Assembly (NCBI GenBank): GCA_030077755.1
Contig: JAQJZZ010000019.1
Span: 198,501 to 262,500 of the forward strand
Length of the DNA stretch: 64,000 nt
Direction of reading: 5' to 3'
Source: Filosporella fistucella
Lineage: Eukaryota; Ascomycota; Leotiomycetes; Helotiales
The notes below the pieces were generated by a model, which ran no database searches, was not told the DNA's origin, and was given only the letters and a program-made list of their open reading frames with translations. Position 1 is the first letter of the stretch; the number at the start of each line of letters is the position of its first letter. A program made the position numbers and the translations under genes. Shown here in pieces: positions 45,706-59,800 of this stretch.

Positions 45706-48286
45706 TCACGCAACCGCTCCTCCAGCCGGTGGCTCAGGTGATCCCGTCTGAGCTGGTGGTTGCGACCCCGGGATATCTGGTACAGGTATGCCACCCGACT
45801 CGCCAGGGCTCATGGGTGGAACCTTGATCGAACCTGAAGGTACTATTTCCCGACCATCCAGCTTCTCTCCCTTGATAGCCCTGAATGCTTCATCCTTATT
45901 CAAAGTCTCATAATCCACCAAAGCCTTGGCGAGATAATCCAGCTCTTTTCGCTTGTCGTCGAGTAACTTTGCCACTCTAACACGACTCTCTTCGATAAAT
46001 CGGCGTACCTCGGACTCGATGAGCTGCTTGGTACCAGCCGATAGCTGTTCATGGTTTGATGCAAGATCAACGTTGCCTAGCTTGTCCGACATGCCACATC
46101 TAGTTACCATATGATACGCAATGGCAGTAGCCTGTTCGATATCCTAAATAATTGTCAGAAACACATACCCAGTCTGATGGATTGAAAACATACGCTTGCA
46201 GCACCACTGGTGACTTTTTCCGGTCCATAGACAAGTTCCTCAGCAACTTTCCCTCCCATACACACATCGATTGACGCATGGTACTCATCTTTGCCCTTGG
46301 AATACTTGTCCATTTCCGGTAAATGGGATGTTACACCCAAAGCCTGTCCACGGGGCATAATCGTAATCTTGTGCAACTGGTTTGTCCCAGGAGTGAACAT
46401 GATGGCCAGAGCATGACCAGCTTCATGGTAGGCGGTCATTTCCTTTTCATGTTGGTTGATAACCATGCTCTTCTTCTCTGCGCCCATCATCACCTTGTCC
46501 TTAGCCCATTCAAAATCCAACATAGAAACAGCTTTAGCCTTAGCTTTACTGGCATGGACAGCAGCTTGATTGATGACATTTTCCAATTCTGCACCAGAAA
46601 AGCCAGGAGTTCCAGCAGCGATAGTTTCGAGACTAACATCAGGAGAGGCAATAATCTTCTTCATGTGGTGCTTCAAGATGGCAATTCGGCCACGAACGTC
46701 CGGGAGGCCGACAACAACATTGCGATCAAATCGTCCAGGTCGAGTAAGTGCTTTGTCCAAGGACTCTGGAAAGTTAGTAGCCGCAATGATGATAACACCG
46801 CTATTCTGATCGAAACCGTCTAGTTCGGTAAGAAGTTGGTTCAGAGTCTGTTTGGCATACGATGGATCTCGGGCATTTCGCTTGCCTCCGATAGCATCCA
46901 GTTCGTCGATGAAAACAATAGCAGGAGCCTTAGCTTTGGCCGCGTTGAACAGTTCACGAACGCGCTTAGCACCAACTCCAACGAAGACCTCCTCGAATTC
47001 GCTGCCAGACATAAAGAAGAACGGTACACCAGCTTCGCCAGCAACCGCGCGTGCCAAAAGAGTTTTTCCAGTTCCAGGAGGACCGACGAGGAGTACACCC
47101 TTGGGAAGCTTGCCACCGAGGGTAGAGAACTTTTCCGGGTTCTTCAAGAATTCAACAAGCTCCTGGAGTTCCTCCGTAGCCTCGTCACAACCATGAACAT
47201 CGGAGAACTTGACCGTTTGGTGCTCTGCTTTGGCCTCATTATCTGCCTTGGCAGATACCTTTCGCACACCCTGAAGACTTTCCAGAAGAACTGAAATAGC
47301 GACAAAACTGATATAAGTGAAGAGACCAAAGTAGAGTAGCATTTTGCACCATTTGAAGATAGTGTTCCCGATGCTCTCTCCTACGACCACGGTTAGAGGT
47401 TCATTGGTGACACCCTCACTGTCCTTTCCAGCTTTTTTGCTAGTAGAGACATTGGCACCTCGAGAGGAAGCAGCTACAGCCTGTCCGATAGCTTGTAATT
47501 GGCGATCTTGAAGAGAGCCAGATGTTTGTCCAGAGAATTTATTTGGAGAGGCAGAGCTCACGATATTCGACTGACTAACAGCTCCAAGGGCTCGGTGATA
47601 CAAGGCCTCGCAGGAAGAGTTCGTAGCATATAGACCAGATTCATACCGCTCGACTATGATCTCAGGCATGTTGGCGCGCATTAGAGCAGAGTAGAAAGCA
47701 TATTGAGAAGTAGCACTCTTCGAGTTTTTGCTTGCGGTATCCTCGAGATGCGCCAGTATACTCTGCGACGCACCAGTCGAGATCAGTTTCCGCTGCTCAA
47801 ATACAAGTTTTGCTATCGAATCCGGCTTTTGAAACCAGGGCCGAAATGCAGTTGACATATTCCGCGTCTGCGAAAAGCCAAATGCACGTCGGGCTATCGG
47901 ATTCGACGCAGAGAGTGCATTTTTAGGCAGAGCCGCAAGAGTATGGCGAATATTGAAAGGAGTCTGAGGTATATTTCTCGGTGAAAGGCCTGTTGAGAAC
48001 GAAGGAGGGAGATCTCGTAGACATTCGGGAAGCTCGATTCTGGTCTGATTGTGGCGTTAGTATTTTAATCATCTCTTTCACCACATCGCATTTGACGTAC
48101 TGATGGAATTGAGGAAGGTACAGGAGCAGAGTGGTGTATCCGTCTCTCCTGTACTATCTGCGCACTCGAATGTGGCGTGCCCTGATTCCTCTGAGCCATA
48201 ACCCTCCAAGGCACCGCCATCGCATTCGACATCGAAGGCCACATTTCGGACGTAGCAGCAACAAACCCCTGATACATATTAGCCAT
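45706..48286 (-). CDS. yme1: Mitochondrial inner-membrane i-AAA protease (Yme1/FtsH family)
   Basis: Exons are 48286-48101, 48044-46194 and 46143-45706, giving about 824 residues. The 56-bp first intron (donor GTACGT, branch ACTAAC, acceptor ATCAG) adds an N-terminal exon and a basic stretch (RHTLAALPKN, ARRAFGFSQ) that fits a mitochondrial presequence. The start at 48286 (MANMYQ) is a choice; an in-frame ATG at 48316 is also possible. One transmembrane helix (MLLYFGLFTYISFVAISVLL) precedes the AAA module: GPPGTGKT (Walker A, about 383), IVFIDELD (Walker B), ALTRPGRFDR (second region of homology). The protease site HEAGH is near residue 600. The enzyme degrades unfolded and regulatory inner-membrane proteins from the intermembrane-space side. 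A CACGTG box lies at 48780-48785. The C-terminus is Pro/Gly-rich. Confidence 0.96.
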
Positions 48287-49645
48287 GAATCTCCAACAAG
48301 CCACGACGAAATTCATACCGGCAGCGCGGAGGTCTGGAAAGCCATGATTGATAATTTGATCCGACTCGACTTCTACCGCCTTCCACCAACAACACCCGGT
48401 ACGGGATGCCTCGAAAGCGAATTCGATGACACGGTGCGGTATCTGATACAAGTAAGGAATGCAGATGAGTTTGGCGCGACCTCAACTCGTGAGTTGTCGT
48501 TGGGGGCGATACCTGATGCTGGCGACACGGAATGATGCCTTCGATCTTTTGATAAAGTGTTGAAGTCGGGCATTGAATGCCGATGGGCTAATCATTTCGG
48601 GACTAGTGCATTCAATACCGTCTCTGGAACCAGAATATGAAGCCTTGGGTTGCTTTAGGATTTAAGGTTAATTGAAGGTCATTCAAAATCAATTCATGTA
48701 GACTCTGATTGTTGAACGAGTCTAAATGAAAGAAGCTATTGGGATGATTACCTGGAAAATGTCCAATCAGAGTTAAGGTCACGTGCTGTAGACTTGATTC
48801 ATTCACAATTCTCGAAGACAATTCAAGTAATCTACGTAATCACATTCATATTCACATTCAATGGAACATTAAGATATTTAGCTAGCTTTTATTGCGGCTA
48901 CAGATACATGAGACCCTTATAAACCCAAAATTAACAATCCCGTCGATAGATACTATTGATACATGTTGCTCGTTCTCATCCCCCAAAAAATATCCACAAA
49001 GTCAACACGTCCACCAACCCCTTCGCAAATGCAAGAGCGTACACAATACAGAAACGAAATACTCGTCTTCTCATGACCCCAGGTAAGGGCAACCTCATTA
49101 TTGCGTGCATGCTTCACAAGCATCAATTACATGAATATGGGTAAGGTTAAAATCAGAAAAGCATGGAAAACATCCCCCAGTAACTATAAATGAAAGACCT
49201 CCCATAATAACAAAAGAGAAAATGTATGGACCAAGGAAATATATAAAACGAGTCTTTGCGAAAGAAAAAACCAATAAGTCAATAAGCCGCCCTGCCCCGT
49301 GAGGGATGTCGGCTCTCAAATAAATACTAAGATGGTGGTGATGATGATGATGATGGGGTATGTGTCGTCGAATCGTTTCGGGTGTTGCGCGTTCGGGTAT
49401 TTGTAGATGTGATATGCGATCGTGACTTGTCGTGAGAGAATTACAGTTTGAATGCGATGTTTGCGGAAAGAACGCTTTTTTGCTGTTTGTTGTTATTTGT
49501 TGTGTGCTGTGGATCCCGTTGTCTTTGGGTATAAAAGCTGCCAGTGTACTTATACAAGTCGCCGATGGCGAGACAAATGAAATGCTGACTGATTGAGCCG
49601 GTAGTGAGGCTATTCTATGCGAGACGTGACTGTGCTGGAATGCCG
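48287..49645. other. Intergenic region with a GAT microsatellite
   Basis: It holds the yme1 promoter and the 3' flank of the C2H2 gene. A (GAT)n tract lies near 49340-49355. No gene is supported. Confidence 0.5.
49340..49355. repeat. (GAT)n microsatellite
   Basis: Five perfect GAT units, probably in the 3' untranslated region of the zinc-finger gene. Confidence 0.8.
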
Positions 49646-51067
49646 TTACAGGTTCTCGATACGTGCGCTCGGCATTTGCAACGATGGATCATCGTATGCC
49701 TCGATCTTCTGCGCCCATGGATCATGGAAGACGTGAGATTGTGGGTACGCTGGAATATGGCTGATGACCTCGACTGGTGCTTGGTAGGCAACACTATCAT
49801 ACCATTGACCTTCTTGGGGAGTCGCTGGATGGTATTGTTCTTGCACATGTGTTGGCTGAGAGATAGGTTGTGGCAAACCGTGATGTTGGGCCAAATGTTG
49901 TGGTACCTGCTGTTGCTGGTATTGAATCATAGGCTGCTGCTCAATTGGAGACGAGTTTTGGAGTGCGTACGTCGCAGCCTGTGCTGGGTGGTGGGTATAA
50001 AATGGTTCCTGCGAGACTGGACTTGCTCTTGATGCTGATGAGTAACTGCTTGGGCTGCTTTGGAGGACTTCTTGCCTCTCCATTTGTCGTGGGATCTGAT
50101 ATGTCTGAATTGGAGCAGGATTCGTGTTCAAGGTCGCGACACCTGGGTTGTTTTGCTCCGGAACGTAATATGAAGAATGAGCTGGCAAACTGGGTGCTCG
50201 ATGCATGATGGGTTGTTGGTGGTGAACTTGTTCTTGAATGGTAGGGTGGAAATTCTGTCCGCTGGAAAGGCTGTGTCGGTGACCGAAAGATTGCTGCATG
50301 GGATATCCGTCAATATTATGGTGAGAAAAATCAGCAAACGAGTGGGCTCGATGCATATGGTGGCCGTGAGCTACAACGGCGTGGGTTGGAACTTGAACGC
50401 TCTGGGGCCATTGCATTTGACCTGAGTGCTGAGGAGTAGAAGGAGACTCTCCAGTGTCGGAATCAGAGGTGTCACCATCATCGAGCTCGGAAGAGTGAAT
50501 TCCTCGTTGATGTGATCGGCGTTGATGCTTCACCATGGTTGTCTTCCTGCAGAAGCTACAAGAAGTAAGTGACAATTCAGACCGTCCATTTGCTGGTACC
50601 AACCTTTTCAGGCATCCTTCATGGGCACATTTATATGGTCGCTTTCCTGTGTGGATTCGACGGTGACGAGCAAGAGAAGAAGACTGCATGGTGTTAGTGA
50701 CAAAACCCTTCGATCTCAGGTTACTGATCTTACATCAGAGAACCGTTTTCCACAACCAATGTGTTGACATTGATGGGGCTTCTCGCCTGTGTGAGTTCGG
50801 ATGTGAACAGTCAAGGCACTTCTTTGGATGAAGCTTTTCCCACATCCTGGATTCATACATGAATAAGGACGCTCATTTGTGTGGATACGGTAATGTCTCT
50901 GAAGGTCGGATTTTCTGTTGAAACTCTACACCCAAATATCAGCTGACTGTTGCAAGATTCATATCCCCTGACATGTATATATATATACTCACTTTGCTAC
51001 AAGTTTGCCAGTCACACTGGAAAGGTCGTGCATTTGGCTCGTTCTCTACAAGCTCCATGACGTCCAT
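49646..51067 (-). CDS. C2H2 transcription factor with four zinc fingers
   Basis: Exons are 51067-50993, 50925-50734, 50683-50604 and 50555-49646 (418 residues). Introns are 67, 50 and 48 bp and cut through the finger region. After splicing, four classical C2H2 fingers run from about residue 17 to 130, each with CxxxxxC and HxxxH or HxxxxH spacing: [36 protein letters not shown] and [12 protein letters not shown]. Linkers such as HTGEKP and HTNERP are typical of DNA binding. A basic stretch follows ([10 protein letters not shown]), then an acidic patch ([12 protein letters not shown]). The last about 250 residues are rich in Gln, His, Pro and Ser, like an activation or low-complexity domain. 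ATGs at 51067 and 51058 are both possible. It should be nuclear; I cannot name an orthologue with confidence. Confidence 0.92.
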
Positions 51068-52745
51068 TCTGTTTCTTTCCGTGGATCCCAAGATAATGAT
51101 GCTACCGGTGGTCTTAAAGTTAAGGCACGCCTGGTAAAAGAGTGGTTTCGAGGTCGTTTAAGAGTGGAAGAGTTGGGGAGGGCGCTCTAGCAATCGATAT
51201 TGCCAATGGATATATATCGAAGTCGAAAGTGCTTAAGAATAGGTAATGCTCCAGGTACACTTGATATAGAAGACTGTGTAGGTGTTCAACGACAGATAAC
51301 CCCGCACGAGTCGTTCAGATGATAGTTATATGTGAGAATTGGAAGCGTCCGGCGCAAGTGCTATGGATTGGATGCTGCGAGTGGCCGATATGAGTGGTAG
51401 ACTGATGTTGTATATGTGAAGGTTGGACAAGCTGTACTATGTATTGATCCAGTCTCTTGATGGTCCTCGAATGTTGTTGTTGAACAGAAGATCTGAGAAA
51501 GTCAGGGTCCTGTCTGATGGGGGCCATAAGATATGGGAGGGGAAGCAGTCATATACATACTCGTGAGAGGTAACTTGTAAGTGGTCGGAATGCTATTCCA
51601 ACAGGGTATGGCGGGGCGCACGAGCAATAAAGATACTCCAACGAGGACGTTGTCGAAATTGCCTCTGACTAAGGTACTCTCTTGGTCTAGCCTTCCAAGC
51701 TCCGGGTGTTGCGAGTGGTTCAGTAGCAGCGTGGTTGAAGAAAAGAAAGAAGAGTTTTCGGCAGAGGGAGCGTGACAGACTAGCCGTCAATCGCAAGACT
51801 GAGGGGTGGAGACCTCTAGGTGGTCTGCTTGTTTCGACGTCCAAGTGTTCCTGGGTGAGCTAAGCTGCGTGTATTAGGTTTCCGAAACAGGGACCATTCT
51901 TGAAAGAGGATGTTCGTGGGTAATCGGTGGCGGAAGTGATCGTCGAACTCTGAGCGCAAGGACGTTGAAAGGGCTCGGATTCTAGCGGGACAATGGCTGA
52001 TATCAAAGGTCTGAATAACGAAAAGCAGTCTAGTCTTTTTCCAAGTGGGGGAACGACGATGTGTTCGAGGGCTTCAAGGCTGTAACGGCGCGGACTCCTG
52101 GCACTGGCGTGAGGTACGCCTTGACAAGCAAGTAGTAGCTGGAGGAGGACTAGATTTGAGGTGGAGAATGTCTTGGTGGTGATGATAGTAGTGTGGTGAA
52201 ATAGTGTATTATGGCTTGGTGGTGGAGGTGAAGAAGAGGCAGCAGATGATGTGGATAGTCGGCCGTTCAACTATAAGAGTCGTTATATACGTATGATTGA
52301 CTGAGGGATCGGAAATTTCTCATGAAACTATTGTATTGAGGACGAAGAATGGGAAAGTATCCTGACTCGCAGAGAAATATTGGAATGGAGATTTTGACGG
52401 AGGGTAATAGAACAAGCTCGGATTAAGTTTGGTTTGGTGATGGTCCCTATATGTGAGCGAGAGTTTAGAGGTAGGAATCCAGAGGCGTAGTGGAGTTCGA
52501 CCGACCGACGATGTCTGAGGGTCGTCGTCTTTTTTTGTAAATAATAATCAGTGGATGCCGCCCCACACATCTCTCTCTACTCTAGTGCTGGTCGTCCTAG
52601 TCCCCTCTTTGTCTCTGTCGTCAATCAGGTACAGGACGTCTCTGCGCACCAATGACTAACCCCTGCTCTGTTCTCTTTCCTCTGCCTTGTCTTTGACCTT
52701 GCCTGCTTTTGCCTTTGCCTCTGGTGTGCCTTTCTTTACCTTTGC

Positions 52746-52772
52746 CTTACTTTACCTTACCTTACCTTACCT
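52746..52772. repeat. CCTTA tandem repeat
   Basis: About four CTTAC/CCTTA units in tandem. Seventeen bases (52755-52771) recur as an exact inverted copy at 53258-53274. Confidence 0.85.
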
Positions 52773-53257
52773 ACTTGGTACTATCTCACCGTCAAGCGAC
52801 CTTCAAAATGGAAGCTAGGGAGTTGGAAGGTGCAGGAAGAGGAGCAGGAGCAAGCGTGCGTGAAGCATTTCGAGCGTGTGTGCTTGAGAAACTATTCCGA
52901 GAAGAGCTTAAACCCCAGATATTCCATATTAGCCGTTCACGACGTAAGGTAGGCGCAGCGCACTATGCCATTGGGAATATTATTTGGGGGGTGAGAAGTG
53001 GCTGTCAGGGATTGCGGGCAGTAGGGGAAAACAGGGGAAGTACACTAGCTGGGGTACCTACAAGACCAGGGTGAAGAGCTAGGAGGCGAGGAGAGGTAGA
53101 AGGCTAGACATGGGGGTGGGCAGCTAGGGGGTGCTGAGCGGAGCAGGGGGACCTTGCAGCGGCGGTCGGGGGCCCTGGACCGACTCAGTAGGGATGTGAA
53201 TGTGCTCGGGCGCTGTGGGACGCTGAAGGGTGGTGGGTGGATTATGGTTATGGTTAT

Positions 53258-53274
53258 GGTAAGGTAAGGTAAGG
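53258..53274. repeat. GGTAA tandem repeat, inverted copy of 52755-52771
   Basis: The 17-base tract GGTAAGGTAAGGTAAGG is the exact reverse complement of the CCTTA tract about 490 bp to the left. Confidence 0.85.
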
Positions 53275-56200
53275 GAAAGGGACGACGAAGTGGACACTGG
53301 ACTCGTGTGGTTTAGTGTACAGGTGGGTTTTTGGAATGGTGAGATACTTACGCATGTGCATGTGGATGTAGATGTACTCCGTACGGAGAATCTACTCTTT
53401 CCTCTACCCACATTACGGACTGCCGGCCTAGAAGATGTGGGATAGGATGGGCACGGTAGGTCTACAAAGTAGGTTGTGTGAAAAGTACCCTTATAGTACT
53501 AATGCTATGTCTTTCTTGATGCTACTCATACCTTACTACTGAGCTGAGCTTGACGATGATGCTGTGGTGTAGCTGATCTGATGCTCATGCTGATGCACTA
53601 AACTGAGACTTGTCAACGGGAAAGAAAAGAAAGCAGAGAGTCAAGAGAGTCAAGAGGAAAGACGCCAGGGCTTCTAGGCGAGCGAGACTACGGACTACGG
53701 ACTGCCACATCGGCCTAGAGAGCGAGAGCGAGGACGAGATGGAAGAGATGGAAGAGGGGTTGGCAAATGCATTTTGGATTGTGATAGTGATTGTGATTGT
53801 AGAAGGATGAGGTCGGTTCGATCCATTTTTGTTATCTAAAGTATAGAACAGTACAGTACCAGAAGTGGAGTACCGAATACAATGGATTCCCATGCCGGCC
53901 CTCCTAGAGCCCACTCACGGCAGTCATCAGGTATGATGTTGGTATGATGTTCTGATACCTTGAGCGACATCCAGACAACGACCGAACGAGATATTTTGGT
54001 ACTGGTTGTCTTGTCTTCTGCAGACACACATACCTCGAGTCCGTGGGTCGACCGGAGCATCTTCGTTCGGCCTTTGCTCCATGATAACGAGCAGGAGAAA
54101 AGAAGAAGCAGAAGATTAGAGAAGAATCGACTGACTCGGTGATGCCGCCGTTGCTGCAGCTTTGCTGCAATCCAGTGTGAAAAACGAAAGTCTGTTTTTG
54201 CTCTTTCGCATCTTCTTTCTAATCACCAGTCAGCACTTAGAAGAGGCAGGTATCACGTCGATGCTATGCGTGTATGCCATACAAAGATACTCGTCCTGCG
54301 TTTGTAAGTCATTGCAACACCTACCTACCTAGTACCTACCTACTTCTCCTGGCGCAACCAACAATCCCTCGTGGTCATTTGTGTTCCAGCTCCAGCCAAA
54401 CCAACAAGTCGTTCGGCGAGCACCCCCGGTGTTACCCTGGTAAGTCCAGGGACAAGTATCGTAGATATGCTCATGGGATACTTCACATCCTAGACCCTGC
54501 AGACTGTATCCTTTGTCCTTGGTGGTGTACTCGTACTGTACACTTACAACAACCAGCACCCAGACCAGAGTCTTCAGCACTGTATTGAGAGGCTTTCAAG
54601 TGGTCAGCAGCCCCGTCGGTTTCGATTGGTACGTATTGTACTGAACAGTACAGTACTGTACCAGCCAGGCATACAAAGTCCCAATCGGCTTACGTGGGGT
54701 CCAGCCCATGTCCCCATGTCCTCCGGATCTCGCAACGGCACGCTTTTTCGTGGGTGGTCAACTGTGTGAGAGGGGCAATAGTTACTTGTGAATTGTGAGT
54801 GTGTGTGATGAGTGGAGTTGAACGGTAAGTGGTAAGTGGTGAAGGGAGCGAGTGAGATGAAAGATGTCACATTATTGTTCTGAAGCACAAAAGTAAAACA
54901 GTAGTGACGGAATGGTTAACCACTTTCCATTAGTTAAGCTGAAGTATTCCTGGATATCAACTCTGATCAACTCCAATCCCTTTGCTAAATGCATTGCTTA
55001 CAACTCTACTCGTCAATTGAAAATCGAGAAAACCACCCCTCCCTGACCGAAACCCCAACCCCATCCGGTACTTGCCCTCCTGGTCATTCGATCATGACCT
55101 CCCAACCGTATATTCGCATCTCCAATCTGGCTGGCAATACTGCATCTCCTTCCTTTTCCCTCCCACACTCATCCTAGACCCGACAATGCAATTGACCAAC
55201 TTCAGAGAGATTCGCGCCGCTCTGGTGCACAAGTTGCCAATACTTCACTCAACCTTCAATACTTCTGTGGAGTGTCCATCCTGTCCTTGAGATTTACATT
55301 GGGCCATGGGCAAGGTCGCCCGCGGCAAGTCGGGACCTAATACTCGTCCCTAGTGCCCACCAAGCAAGTAGCAAGTCGCACCCACGGCTCGATTCCGAGA
55401 TCGAGATTATCACGATATCAATTTAATTATTTATGGATTTCAGTTCGGATATGGATGAGAAAAGCCAGACCTGAATGATTGACAGGACAGGATCTTACGG
55501 CTGACCGGCCACGGCTGAGAGGATCATCCGCTCGCTCCCTTACCTCAGTGCCATCCCCATCCCAATCCCTATCCCTTTCCCTTTCAACCTCCCCCTGTCG
55601 TCAGGTTCTGTTCTAAACAAAGCTGCCCAAGACTCCTTAAAGTGTAGTACGGAGAACATCAAGTAGATCATCCAGATATGGAGCCTCGACGATCAGAATG
55701 GAAACCGTTGTTGCGAGAGATATCTAATTTCATCGCTGCGGGTCGCTGCCCAAAACTGTAACCTATTGGGAACTGGGAATCAATATCATGATGGTGCAGC
55801 TGTTGAAATAATATGATTATGCAATCCAGCTTCGGCGACGCCCTCACGAGGCACAACGTCCTTCCTATTGGTTGCCGACTCGGCAGGATCACGACGATAA
55901 TGGAGAAGTGGTGATGATGTTTTCATGCAAAGATATCTCAGTCCAATAATTGACTGCGTAACCGGCGACGAATCTCGATGGGATCTCCAACCCCTCAATC
56001 TAGCTGTGTTGCAATGAGCACTGTTGCTACTCGTAGCACAATCGTGATCCTCCCACTCCGTGCTCGTTTTTCTACTGTGCGGTGCGTCGCGTTGCGTTGC
56101 GCTGCCTTTGCTTTGCGACGATAGAGTCATCTCATCAGCATCACAGACACCTCGCACTGAACGGTGCACTGTGGTTTGACTTGCTTTGTGGCTCTCGCCA

Positions 56201-56824
56201 ATCTTGCTTGCAGGCAGGTTAGAACGGACCAAAGCAAGGAAACATTGGACAATGTCGACATCAAGCTCTGAACATCTACGAATCGAATCCATACCACTCG
56301 ACTACTGTACAACACCTTAGACCGGGCGTGATATAATCGAACCCACTACCAAAGCTCGACGGCTCCCGTCATCCAGTAAGTTCATGATCTTGGAACTCGA
56401 GGGTACCTAGTGACAAGGGATGGACCACGATGAATTTCACGACACAGACCTCTCGAGTTGTTTTCTTGTTCAGGGGGCCGCGAGAGGGGAGAATTAATTC
56501 AAACCGACGGTCGTTGAAATCTATTAAACTTTTTCCTGGCGGAGAAGACAGAGAGAGAGGAAAGCGTAGGACATTCCATTCTCGGCATCGCATGGCATCT
56601 TTGCAAGCAAGGTATAGCATGACATTGCAGCCAACGAGACAAGCAGAGTTTGGTGGGAGAGAATTATGAGCAGAGTGTGACACCATACCAGCAGAATACT
56701 GTGACGATACTTGATACACGATACTCTTTGGGTACAAAGGTACATGTGAGGTGAGATGAGGTGGGTGAGGTTTCCCGGTGCCGTGACGAGTCGGCATACG
56801 GAGTACATGAGGTAAGGTAAGATG

Positions 56825-56868
56825 GGTTGTGGTTGTGGTTGTGGTTGTGGTTGTGGTTGTTGTGGTTG
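56825..56868. repeat. (GGTTGT)n minisatellite-like tract
   Basis: Six perfect hexamer units (56825-56860) followed by a degenerate end. Confidence 0.9.
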
Positions 56869-59800
56869 ATGTGAAGGGGGTGGTTCAAGGTAGCTCGGAG
56901 TGTGAGTGGACAGATGAAGGGATTCGAGGAAGGATCATGAAGGGGGTGGACTACTTGGTGGAGGGGGGGAAAGGTAGTTGGGTTTTGGGTCAATTAGACG
57001 AGATGGGAGTAGGTAAGGGAGAGTAAGAAAAAGATAACTAACTCTAACTGACTGTGGTTTTTGGTGTGAATAGAATCAAAAGGGATGGTTGATGGCACAA
57101 TGGGATGACATGGCATGGTACAGAAGTGTATGGGATCATGATCATGGAGCATTTTTGACTTTCGGAAGCTCCCCAAGCGATGGCTGCAGTCAACTAACGA
57201 GGAGGTTACGGCAGGGGGAAGGCGAAAGAGACAGGCATAAGGCACAGGGGAATGGAAAGCACCGCAGACGAGGTTTCTCGTACCTTGTCTAAGTTTGTCT
57301 TGACTCTTGACTCTTGTTCTTGGTCTTGTCCGGATTCAATTCAACTGTACTCGATTCAATTCAATTCCGTTCAATTCAGTCCAAATAGGCTCTAATTAAC
57401 TCTCAACAGCCACAGAACAGTCTCAATGGAGACTTTATCAGACCATCTCCTAATTATGCATGGTTAACTTTATCTCTGGGGCATAATCTGTATATCACTT
57501 CTGATGTAAGTACTCATTGCAATACTTACAACCTAGTACTATGGACTCCACCTTTATTTCTACCCACATTCAACATCATGACCATTGAGACTTCCGCGTC
57601 CACATCCACTTTCTTCTTCACCCATGATCCACGGCCACAACGACCACCGCCTAACATCCCAGCTGCCTCGAGACAACAGGGAATCAAACGCAGTGGAGAG
57701 GCGAGGTGTCACTGGGACCCGTGGAGGTCTCGTCAAATCACCACACATTTGGTCAACAAACCCTTGAAAGTACCTGTGGCGCACCACACTTGCGGCGCTA
57801 CTCGGAATCTAGATGCCAAAAGCGTACAGAAGGGAATTACAGATATCTACTTTCAGCGCAGGCCGGCCGGAAGCTTGACTGGTTCGGATTGTCTCAGCAG
57901 CCTTTGAGTGAGACAGCTACCTGCTTTCCATGTGCTCACCTGGTGCGGCCGGAGAAAGCCACATCCAACGCCTTGGAGAGCCTTGGGGAACCAGAGGCAA
58001 GACACGGGAGAGCGAAACCAGGCAAGCGATGAGTACGAGTATCTACTCCGCAGACGAGGAGATTATCAAGAGTAAAGACTCAAGAGGACGAGTGCAAGCC
58101 ACAAGGGAAATCACCACATCCACCTTAAACATCCACAAAACATCTCCGCCAAGTGTCTCGCTGGTCCCGAGAATCATTACACTATAACACGAAGTATAGA
58201 TTCATGACGATATGAATTTAAATTATTAGAGCAACAATTGAATCGTACCGTACCGGACGAGTACGTACCGTCATCTGTCCTGTCTCAATTCTCGTCAGCG
58301 TGCCGAACAGCCCTGCAAATGTCTGAGCGAGACGCACTCAGCCAGCTCTAGGCCTGTTCACTTGAGCGTTGACAGGACAAGTACCTCAGTACTCCATATT
58401 TCCTGATGCTTCAGGCAGGTAGTTAGGTACCCTCTACCTAGCACTCTACAACCTGCCCCTCATTACGACTACTTGACCCCTCATCGAGATTGACAGTTGC
58501 GCCGGCTTCATATCACACATGCTCGACATGGCCAAATGATAATACTGATGATATCGTCCATCCTTGCGCATCCTTCAGCATCTATCTCCTACTCTTTTAA
58601 CTTGTCGATAAACAAGAAAGCTGCACTCCCGTTCTCTCCTGTCACTATCACAGGTCCCATGATCGGAAATGATCCTGTTCGGGAGCGTTGGACACAGCTG
58701 TAATCCGACCAGAGCGCCATTCTGCACGGTGACAGGCACCGTATGCAACTTTTTATCTACGATGCAACAATTGTTCCTAGCGAGCTGTGTGCTCTGCTGC
58801 ACTGCACTGCGCATCCGCTGTCGGACGATTAAATGCAGGCAGACAGTTCCGGGCTTTCTCTTCTGCCATTCCATTCTCTTACACTTGTGCAACTGAACCG
58901 TTGTAAAAGCCAAGATATTGAAGAAAGGGTTTTCGCGATACCGTAAGGTATCGTATCCTCGCTTGAGTACTGTAAGGTAGGTAGTGTGGTGAGTGACAGA
59001 CAAACAGACACGGAGGTTGACAGGCTCCGCGACTACATTATGACAACCTGGAAAGTGTTTGGTGATGACGGCAAATAGTCCTTGTTAAGGTGGAGGAATC
59101 ATGAAACATCTTTCCAAAGCGGGGATTCGATTCATCGGCCGGCCAGGACCAGGGCCAGAACCAGGGATAGGGACAATTAGAGTCGAACTAAGAAACGTGG
59201 GCTCTATTCTGGGAACTACTTGGACTGAGTTGGGTTTGGCTCATGTTGGCTTGGGTGGCAGAGTGAAGGGTAAAGTGTGGCGGGGCGGGGCGGGATTTCA
59301 AAACTCCAAGCTGGATCACCTTGATCACCACAACCTAACAACTCCTCCTCCACCTCTTCTTCTCAGCCCCTCACCACCAAGTTCTTTTTCGCAATCCGTT
59401 TTGAGCTTTCACTCCGAACGTCTGCCGTGTCTGGTGCGAACCGAACCAGGGCAAATATACAAAATAACATGGCTAACATGGCTGACATGGCATGGCAGCA
59501 CCGGCAGCACCACTTTCTGACAGGCATCTTTAGGGGGATGTACATGTGAAACAAAATCGAAACTCCCAACTTTTCGTTCTGGGAAGAATTCGGTGCTAAC
59601 CATCAACCACTCACACTCCGTCGTCCTGTCCGTACCATGTTCCGCCGTACAGTGGCGAGACCAGTACGGTACAGACCTCCAGAGTCCACACTGTATCCTT
59701 CTACCTGGTCACTGGTCACTGGTCCCTTACAGAGTGCTGCCATTCACACCTCAGGCTGCTCTCTTGTCATGCTCAGGCTCAGGCTTCTCGGTAGCTCTCA

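Noticed and set aside
46323..46823. 166-codon plus-strand frame
   Set aside because: Antisense shadow of the Yme1 AAA/protease region.
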